Assembly (NCBI RefSeq): GCF_016917755.1
Contig: NZ_CP070326.1
Location: forward strand, 4,340,001-4,404,000
Source: Streptomyces noursei
GTDB taxonomy: Bacteria > Actinomycetota > Actinomycetes > Streptomycetales > Streptomycetaceae
Length of the DNA: 64,000 nucleotides
Direction: 5' to 3'
Shown: in pieces, positions 57,653-64,000 of the stretch
How the letters are laid out: each line of letters starts with the position of its first letter
Position numbering within the stretch: position 1 is the stretch's first letter
Notes under the pieces: generated by a model
Databases searched by the model: none
Told to the model about the DNA's origin: nothing
The model's input: the letters and a program-made list of their open reading frames with translations, nothing else
Translations under genes and position numbers: made by a program

Positions 57653-58840
57653 TCAGCCGTCCACGGCGGCCAGCGCACGGACCAGTGCCTGCGCCCGCGG
57701 GTCCGCGGTCACGTTCCGCTGCATGCCGTTGGTGACGTAGCCGAAGGCGATCCCGCTCTCCGGGTCGGCGAAGGCGAGCGCGCCGCCGCGGCCGGGGTGG
57801 CCGAAAGAGCCGGGGCCGAGCAGCGGGGAGGCCGGGCCGTGCAGCATGAAGCCCAGGCCGAAGCGGGTGTTGACGAGCAGGGTGCGGTCGGGCCCTGCGG
57901 ACTCCTCGGTGCGGGCGAGGGTCAGGGTGGCCGGCGCGAAGAGCCGCGGGTGGTCGTCGACCGGGCCGATCAGTGCGGCGTAGGCGCGGGCCAGCGCGGG
58001 GGCGGTGGCGATGCCGGCGGAGGCGGGGAGTTCGGCTGCGCGGTAGGCGTCGTCGTTCTCGTCGGGGGCCGGGGAGATCGCGGCGAAGGCGCGGCTGGTG
58101 AGGGAGTCCGGGTCGGCGTAGGCGTCGGCGACCGACCTCTTGGGGCGGACCCGCAGGCCGGCGGATGCGGGGCGGGGCGGCGGCTCGACGGGTGCGAGGC
58201 GGCCGACGCGGGGGCGGGCCTCGTCCGGGAGGCCGATCCACAGGTCGAGGTCGAGCGGCCGGGATATCTCCTCGGCGACCCAGGCGCCGAGGGTACGGCC
58301 GGTGACCCGCAGCACCAGTTCGCCCAGCAGCCAGCTGTAGGTCTGGGCGTGGTAGCCGTGGTCGGTGCCGGGTGTCCAGGCGGGGGCCTGGGCGGCCACC
58401 GCGGCCGGGCCGCTGACGCCGTCGATGGCCTGGGCGGGGGTGAGCGGGGTGTCCAGGGCCGGCAGGCCGGCGCGGTGCGCGAGCAGGTGGCGGACCAGGA
58501 CGCGGTCCTTGCCGGCGGCCTTGAACTCGGGCCAGTACGTGCCGACCGGGGCGTCCAGGTCGAGCTGGCCGCGCTGGTGCAGCAGGAGCGGGACGGTGGC
58601 GGCGATGCCCTTGGTGGCGGAGCGGACGACCTGGGCGGTGCCGGGCTCCCAGGGGGCGGCCGTGGCGTCGTCGGGGTCGGCGTCGCCGTCCTTGGTGCCG
58701 GCCCGGAGGTCCACGACCTTGCGGCCGTCCCGGTAGACGGCGACCGCCGCGCCGCGCTCGCCGCGCTCGGCGAAGTTGGCTGCGAAGGCGTCCCGGACCG
58801 GCTCGTAGCCGTCCTCCACCGTGCCCTGGACGTCCACCAC
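57653..58840 (-). CDS. Serine hydrolase of the beta-lactamase/EstB family
   Basis: 395 aa from GTG 58840 (MVDVQGTVEDGYEPVRDAF), with GGGAAG seven bases upstream; a GTG 15 bases earlier has the ribosome site too close. Class C-like fold: S74-A-T-K77 (VVRSATKG), the Tyr motif in YHAQTYSWLLGEL, and HPGRGG in the third position. There is no signal peptide, so it is probably a cytosolic esterase or peptidase, not a resistance beta-lactamase. Family members are common in Streptomyces, substrate usually unknown. It stands alone, with repeat copy 3 behind it. Confidence 0.88.
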   Translation of the reverse strand: MVDVQGTVEDGYEPVRDAFAANFAERGERGAAVAVYRDGRKVVDLRAGTKDGDADPDDATAAPWEPGTAQVVRSATKGIAATVPLLLHQRGQLDLDAPVGTYWPEFKAAGKDRVLVRHLLAHRAGLPALDTPLTPAQAIDGVSGPAAVAAQAPAWTPGTDHGYHAQTYSWLLGELVLRVTGRTLGAWVAEEISRPLDLDLWIGLPDEARPRVGRLAPVEPPPRPASAGLRVRPKRSVADAYADPDSLTSRAFAAISPAPDENDDAYRAAELPASAGIATAPALARAYAALIGPVDDHPRLFAPATLTLARTEESAGPDRTLLVNTRFGLGFMLHGPASPLLGPGSFGHPGRGGALAFADPESGIAFGYVTNGMQRNVTADPRAQALVRALAAVDG

Positions 58841-58989
58841 TGACTCGCTTCCCACTCTTCCGACGCGTTCGATGACCCATCAATGGTGCAACGCCGGGAT
58901 CCATGCTCATGACCAGGGGGACCGCCAGGGGGCGGGGGCGTGGTGTTCCTCACATCGGGCCGTGCGGCGGCGGGATGGGGCGGGGCGGG

Positions 58990-59750
<761 letters not shown>

Positions 59751-59754
<4 letters not shown>

Positions 59755-60512
59755 AGGGTCCATCCCAGGAGGCAGACGGCCAGCGCGGCGAGCGGGAGAG
59801 CGGCGGCGCGGGTCCATTGGGTGCGGGTGGCGGTGGTGGCGTCGAGGAGGGGCATGGTGCCGGTGTAGCCGCGGCTGACCATGGCGAGGTGGACGCGTTC
59901 ACCGCGCTCGTAGGAGCGGATGAACAGGGCGCCGGCGGACTTGGCGAGCACACCCCAGTGGCGGACGCCGCGGGCCTCGAAGCCGCGGGAGAGGCGGGCG
60001 ATCCGCATCCGGCGCATCTCGTCGGTGATCACATCGCCGTAGCGGATCATGAACGAGGCGATCTGGACGAGCAGCGGCGGCATCTTCAGCCGCTGCAGGC
60101 CGAGCAGCAGCTGCCGCAGTTCGGTGGTGGCGGCCAGCAGGACGGAGGCGGCGACGCCGAGCGTCCCCTTGGCGAGGATGTTCCAGGCGCCCCACAGGCC
60201 GCTCACGCTCAGGTCCAGTCCGAGGACGTGGGTCCGCGGGCCCTCGGCGACGAACGGCATCAGGACCGCGAACGCCACGAACGGCACCTCGATCAGCAGC
60301 CGCTTGAGCAGGAAGCCGGCCGGGACCCGGGCGGTCGCGGCGACCGCCGCCAGCAGCACCGCGTGGAGCGCGAACGCCCAGACGGCGGTGCGCGGGGTGG
60401 CGACGACGATCAGCACGAAGCAGAAGACCGCGGCGAGCTTGCAGTGCGCCGGGAGCGCGTGGACCGGGGAGGCGCCGTCCCGGTAGAGCTTGTGGGTGTG
60501 GCCTGCGCCCAT
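59751..60512 (-). CDS. cbiQ: ECF metal importer transmembrane T component (CbiQ/NikQ)
   Basis: 253 aa from ATG 60512, one base after the MN gene. Starts GAGHTHKLYRDGASPVHALPAHCKL. About five membrane segments. The two coupling-helix motifs with Ala-Arg-Gly are visible: IARLSRGFEARGVRHW and a following ERGERVHLAMVSRGYTG. It links the substrate-binding M component to the ATPase. Substrate is set by the MN partner and the Nur-like operator, both pointing to nickel. Confidence 0.92.
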
Positions 60513-60513
60513 G

Positions 60514-61647
60514 TCAGCCCTGCTCTGCGGGGGCGGGGGCGGGGGCGTCGACTGCCGGGGCGGCGTCGGCGGCGGCCGCCTTGCGGCGGCGCAGCACGAC
60601 GAAGACGCCGGTGCCGACGGCGAGGGTGGCGGCGACCCCGATGACGCCGGCGAGGCCGCCGGCCAGCCGCGGGTTCGCGATGTCCTTGACGCTGTAGTCG
60701 GCGAGCGGGGAGTCGGCGGTGGCGTGCTGCTCGGTCCTGGTGTCCAGGCCCTTGTCGTGGGCGACCTTCTCCAGGCCGTCGGGGCTGCTGGAGGCGTAGT
60801 AGCTCAGGCCGCCGGCGCACAGCAGGGCGGCGGCGAGGCCGGCCAGCCAGAGCCGACGGGCCGAGCGGCGAGGGGCGGCGGGCACGGGCGCCGGCTGGTC
60901 GGCGGCGGGCCGGTCCGGCGCGGCGGCCGGGGCGGCGGCCAGCGGGGAGGCGCGCAGCTCCAGCGGGCGGGTCAGGCCGCGGGCGCCGTGGACCAGGTCG
61001 GGGCGGACGGCGATCACGGCGCCGACGGTGAGCGCGGTGATCACCGCCTCGCCGATGCCGATCAGGACGTGCACACCGACCATGGCGGTGAAGACCTTGC
61101 CGATCGGCACGTCGGTGGTGCCGCCCAGTGCGTAGAGGGCGGTGAAGCAGACCGCGGCGGCGGGCACCGAGAGCAGGGCGGCGACGAACGAGGCGACGGT
61201 GACCGAGCGGCGGGTGCGCGGCAGCACCTTCACCAGCAGCCGGAAGACGCCGTAGGCGACGACGGTGGTGGTCAGCGCCATGTCGGAGATGTTGATCCCG
61301 AGCGCGGTCAGCCCGCCGTCGGCGAACAGCACGCCCTGCATCAGCAGCACCACGGACACGCACAGCACCCCGGTGTACGGGCCGACGAGTATCGCCGCGA
61401 GGGCGCCGCCGAGCAGGTGTCCGCTGGTCCCGGCCGCGACCGGGAAGTTCAGCATCTGCACGGCGAAGATGAACGCGGCGACCAGCCCGGCGAGCGGGGC
61501 GGTGCGCTCCGCTCCGGTGCCGCCGCCCGCCCCGGCACCCGCCAGCTCGCGCCGGGCGCCGCGCAGGCTGACCGCCACCGCGGCGGCGGCGACCGCACCG
61601 GCCGCCGCCGACACCGGCGCGTTGATGAATCCGTCGGGCACGTGCAT
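60514..61647 (-). CDS. cbiM: ECF metal importer M-N fusion (NikMN/CbiMN)
   Basis: 377 aa from ATG 61647. The start MHVPDGFINAPVSAAAG carries the His2 metal site exposed after Met1. The M part has about six membrane segments (GHLLGGALAAILVGPYTGVL, ALGINISDMALTTTVVAYG, MVGVHVLIGIGEAVITAL). After a Pro/Ala linker (about 230-265) the N part follows, with one segment, the PDGLE motif (YYASSSPDGLEKVA), and a final helix. Fusion of M with a PDGLE-type N is typical of nickel versions. The Nur-like box 51 bp upstream agrees, so I favour nickel over cobalt. First gene of the operon. Confidence 0.9.
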   Translation of the reverse strand: MHVPDGFINAPVSAAAGAVAAAAVAVSLRGARRELAGAGAGGGTGAERTAPLAGLVAAFIFAVQMLNFPVAAGTSGHLLGGALAAILVGPYTGVLCVSVVLLMQGVLFADGGLTALGINISDMALTTTVVAYGVFRLLVKVLPRTRRSVTVASFVAALLSVPAAAVCFTALYALGGTTDVPIGKVFTAMVGVHVLIGIGEAVITALTVGAVIAVRPDLVHGARGLTRPLELRASPLAAAPAAAPDRPAADQPAPVPAAPRRSARRLWLAGLAAALLCAGGLSYYASSSPDGLEKVAHDKGLDTRTEQHATADSPLADYSVKDIANPRLAGGLAGVIGVAATLAVGTGVFVVLRRRKAAAADAAPAVDAPAPAPAEQG

Positions 61648-61697
61648 CTTCAGGCTTCTTTCGCTGCTGTCTCTGCGACCCGACGATGATGTGGGTC

Positions 61698-61714
61698 CTG
61701 CAAGTAAGTTGCAA
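61698..61714. promoter_or_regulatory. Nur-like (nickel Fur-family) box
   Basis: CTGCAA-GTAAG-TTGCAA, 51 bp before the MN start. The published S. coelicolor Nur consensus is tTGCaa-N5-ttGCAA; 11 of 12 positions agree, with the exact 5-bp spacer. Nur represses nickel uptake genes when nickel is sufficient. Match by eye. Confidence 0.75.
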
Positions 61715-61876
61715 GAGCGCCCGCAATGCGGGACCGGCGCGGGACGTGCCGCCCGCCGCCCGCGCGCGCCCGTCCACCCCCGCGTCGCCATTGACTCTGG
61801 TGGCCCGCTCCCCCGCCGGGTTCGCCCCGTGCTCCGCGGAGAGCTGGCGCGCCCCGTGGGAGATGTACGCGGCCCG

Positions 61877-62188
61877 GGCCAGCGCCGCACCCTGCTGGAC
61901 ACCCCGGCCCGGCTGCCGGCGGCCGTCGAGGAGTTGCTCCGGCTGACCTCCCCGGTGCAGTGCCTGGCCCGCACCGTCACCGCCGACACCACCCTGCACG
62001 GCCGCACCGTCCCGGCCGGCCGCAAGGTGCTGCTGCTGTACGGGGCCGCCAACCGCGACCCGCGCGCGTTCGGCCCGGACGCCGACCGGCTGGACCTCAC
62101 CCGCGACGGGCCGCAGCACCTGGCCTTCGCGGGCGGCTCGTACGTGCGCCGGTACGCGTCGCTGCCGTTCGTCACCGGCCGGACGTGA
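61877..62188 (+). pseudogene. Cytochrome P450 C-terminal fragment
   Basis: About 103 codons read as P450 from the K-helix on: LPAAVEELLRLTSPVQCLAR (ExxR), then TTLHGRTVPAGRKVLLLYGAANRDPRAFGPDADRLDLTR. The heme loop is broken: where FGGGxHxCxG is expected the frame reads HLAFAGGSYVRRYASLPF, with no heme Cys, and stops. The N-terminal three quarters are missing. It lies between the divergent importer operon and the tricorn gene. Confidence 0.8.
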
Positions 62189-62283
62189 CCGTTTCCGTTC
62201 GCGGATGAGGTACGGGTGAGCGGAGCGGGGCCGTCCGGCCAGGCCGAGTTGCCGCCCACCCGCGGCGCCGAAACCATGGGGGC

Positions 62284-64000
62284 GTGAGCGATGCACCCGA
62301 GGCGTATCTGCGGTATCCGCACCTCCACGGCGACCTGCTCTGCTTCGCCGCCGAGGACGACCTGTGGCTGGCGCCGCTCGCGCCGGACGGCGAGGAGCCG
62401 GGCCGGGCCTGGCGGCTGACCGTGGACCGGACCCGGGTCGGGCACCCGCGGTTCTCCCCCGACGGCACCCGGATCGCCTTCACCAGCTGGCGCAGCCTCG
62501 ACCCGGAGATCCACCTCGTGCCGGTGGCGGGCGGCCCGGCCCGGCGGCTGACGTACTGGGGCAGCACCGACGCCCGGGTCTGCGGCTGGACGCCGCCGGA
62601 CCACGAGGGCCAGGCGCAGATCCTCGCGGTGTCCTCGCACGGCCAGCCGTTCTCGTACTACTCCTGGGCGTACAGCCTGCCCACCGACGGCAGCCCGGGC
62701 GGGCAGCTGCCCTGGGGGCCGGTCGCGCACATCGCGCTGGCCGACGTCGACGGGGAGCGCCGCACCCTGCTGCTCAGCGGCAAGCCGCCGCACGAGCCGG
62801 CTTCCTGGAAGCGCTATCGGGGCGGGGCGATGGGCCGGATGTGGCTGCACGGCACGCGGCTGCTGCCGGATCTGTGCGGGCACCTGGACTCGGTGATGTT
62901 CACCGGCGGCCGGATCGCCTTCCTCTCCGACCACGAGGGCGTCGGCAACGTCTACTCCTGCCTGCCGGACGGCACCGATCTGCGCCGGCACAGCGACCAT
63001 CCCGACTTCTACGCCCGGCACGCCTCGACCGACGGTTCCCGGATCGTCTACCAGTGCGCCGGCGACCTCTGGCTGATCGACGACCTGGGCCCGGACGCGG
63101 TGCCGCGGAAGCTCGCGGTGCGGCTGGGCGGCCCGCGGGCCGGCCGCCGCGGCTACCAGGTCCCGGCCGCCTCGCACGTCACCGGGCTGGCGGTGGACAC
63201 CACCGGGCGGGCCAGCGCGGTCGGGGTCCGCGGCAGCCTGTACTGGCTCACCCACCGCGACGGCCCGGCCCGCACGATCCACGACACCCCGGGCGTACGG
63301 GTCCGGCTGCCGGTGATGCTGGGCGCCACCGGGCGGATCGCGTATGTGACGGACGCCGAGGGCGAGGACGCCGTCGAGATCGCCAATCTGCCGCGGGCCA
63401 GCGGGCCGGGCACGCCGCGCCGGCTGGCGGCCGGGGCGCTGGGCCGGGTGCACGAGCTGGTCCCCGCGCCGGACGGCGAGCGGCTGGCGGTGGCCACCCA
63501 CGACGGGCGGCTGTTGCTGGTGGAGACCGGCGCGCCGGAGGAGCCGGGGAGCGGCCCGGCCGAACCGGTCACCGAGCTGACCCGGTCCGCCAACGGTCCG
63601 GTCCGCGACCTGGCCTTCTCCCCCGACTCCCGCTGGCTGACCTGGTCGCACCCGGGCATCGGCCGTTCGCTGCGCAAGATCAGCATGGCCCGGCTGTCCG
63701 ACGGGCACGTCGTGGACGTCACCAACGGCCGCTTCGAGGACGAACAGCCGGTGTTCACCCGGGACGGCCGCTACCTCGCGTTCCTGTCCTGGCGCGGCTT
63801 CGACCCGGTCTACGACGTGCACACCGGCGATCTGTCGTTCCCGCTGGGCTGCCGTCCCTATCTCGTCCCGCTGTCGTCGGCGACGCCGTCCCCGTTCGCG
63901 CTGTCCCCGGAGGGGCGGCCGGCGGCCGGCGGGCTCGACCCGGACGAGAACCCTCCGCCGTCCGGGGAGGGGCCGGTGCTGGTGGAGGTCGAGGGGCTGG
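62284..64000 (+). CDS. Tricorn-type S41 protease, 5' part
   Basis: The gene runs off the right edge; 572 codons are visible, with no stop. GTG 62284 (MSDAPEAYLRYPHLHGDLLCF) with GGGGG upstream. The visible part holds the N-terminal beta-propellers of tricorn: WD-like blades such as HPRFSPDGTRIAFTSWRSLDPEIHLVP, GGRIAFLSDHEGVGNVYSCLPDGTDLRRHSDH, and AFSPDSRWLTWSHP...FTRDGRYLAFLSWRGFDPVYDVH. The PDZ and catalytic Ser/His part lies outside. Tricorn proteases trim peptides released by the proteasome in the cytosol. Streptomyces usually has more than one. Confidence 0.88.
   Translation, partial: MSDAPEAYLRYPHLHGDLLCFAAEDDLWLAPLAPDGEEPGRAWRLTVDRTRVGHPRFSPDGTRIAFTSWRSLDPEIHLVPVAGGPARRLTYWGSTDARVCGWTPPDHEGQAQILAVSSHGQPFSYYSWAYSLPTDGSPGGQLPWGPVAHIALADVDGERRTLLLSGKPPHEPASWKRYRGGAMGRMWLHGTRLLPDLCGHLDSVMFTGGRIAFLSDHEGVGNVYSCLPDGTDLRRHSDHPDFYARHASTDGSRIVYQCAGDLWLIDDLGPDAVPRKLAVRLGGPRAGRRGYQVPAASHVTGLAVDTTGRASAVGVRGSLYWLTHRDGPARTIHDTPGVRVRLPVMLGATGRIAYVTDAEGEDAVEIANLPRASGPGTPRRLAAGALGRVHELVPAPDGERLAVATHDGRLLLVETGAPEEPGSGPAEPVTELTRSANGPVRDLAFSPDSRWLTWSHPGIGRSLRKISMARLSDGHVVDVTNGRFEDEQPVFTRDGRYLAFLSWRGFDPVYDVHTGDLSFPLGCRPYLVPLSSATPSPFALSPEGRPAAGGLDPDENPPPSGEGPVLVEVEGL

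Noticed and set aside
57653..58840. Serine hydrolase as an antibiotic-resistance beta-lactamase.
   Set aside because: There is no signal peptide and the motifs fit cytosolic EstB-like esterases; the SxxK motif alone is not specific.
61648..61876. Possible cobalamin riboswitch before the metal importer.
   Set aside because: No B12-box-like sequence is visible, the leader is too short, and a Nur-like site explains control better.

Overview
The window is high-GC actinobacterial chromosome, almost certainly Streptomyces. Third codon positions are nearly all G or C, GTG starts are common, and the order mfd ... tRNA-Gln - glmU - prs - rplY - pth - ppc ... galT-galE-galK ... ispE/rsmA/rpf/tatD ... 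rsmI/pmt matches the core chromosome of that genus as I remember it. It reads as ordinary core chromosome with small accessory inserts. I see no insertion sequence, prophage, CRISPR array or origin.

Layout. 1-8.0 kb: 5' end of a methylase-type gene, a DUF4190 membrane protein, an HNH-type lipoprotein, a DUF2079 membrane protein, and mfd. 8.3-11 kb: a DHA2 efflux pump and a DivIVA-like coiled-coil protein. 11.5-16.9 kb: the most unusual block, a four-gene nucleic-acid effector/SUKH immunity island. Two leftward genes carry toxin-like and SUKH domains in one chain (deaminase-like + SUKH-4; WHH nuclease-like + SUKH-1). Two rightward genes carry them separately (YwqJ-type deaminase; SUKH-3). 16.9-25.6 kb: an orphan histidine kinase, then tRNA-Gln, glmU, prs, rplY, pth and ppc. 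25.8-29.3 kb: a desaturase/TetR pair behind a palindromic operator, and the divergent tam/tamR pair with its MarR operator. 29.3-39.7 kb: galactose region, with a GH42 beta-galactosidase, galT-galE-galK, and a divergent sodium:sugar symporter with a small partner protein. A LuxR-type regulator lies at each end of the galK-to-symporter block. 39.8-45.8 kb: an ABC-F ATPase, a Uma2 protein, an XRE/DUF397 (Scr1/Scr2-like) pair, an HTH/zinc-ribbon protein and a frameshifted lipoprotein. 45.9-55.3 kb: cell-envelope and RNA-modification genes (ispE, rsmA, rpf, tatD, rsmI, pmt, a class B PBP). 55.4-64 kb: a collapsed ybaK remnant, an EamA exporter, an SDR gene framed by inverted repeats, a serine hydrolase, and an ECF metal importer (MN-Q-O) behind a strong match to the nickel-responsive Nur box. 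The window ends with a dead P450 fragment and the 5' part of a tricorn-type protease gene.

How it works together. The gal genes, symporter and GH42 enzyme form a galactoside uptake and Leloir pathway unit, with helically phased direct repeats in the shared control region. tam/tamR is the known trans-aconitate circuit. The ECF importer is probably a nickel importer. The SUKH island pairs DNA/RNA-modifying domains with immunity domains. It has no secretion apparatus nearby, and its longest protein has three copies of a HAAATM motif in a long disordered linker.

Three gene relics (VOC, YbaK, P450), one single-base frameshift, and a dispersed family of very long perfect hairpins sharing a 13-nt loop show how accessory sequence decays and spreads here.
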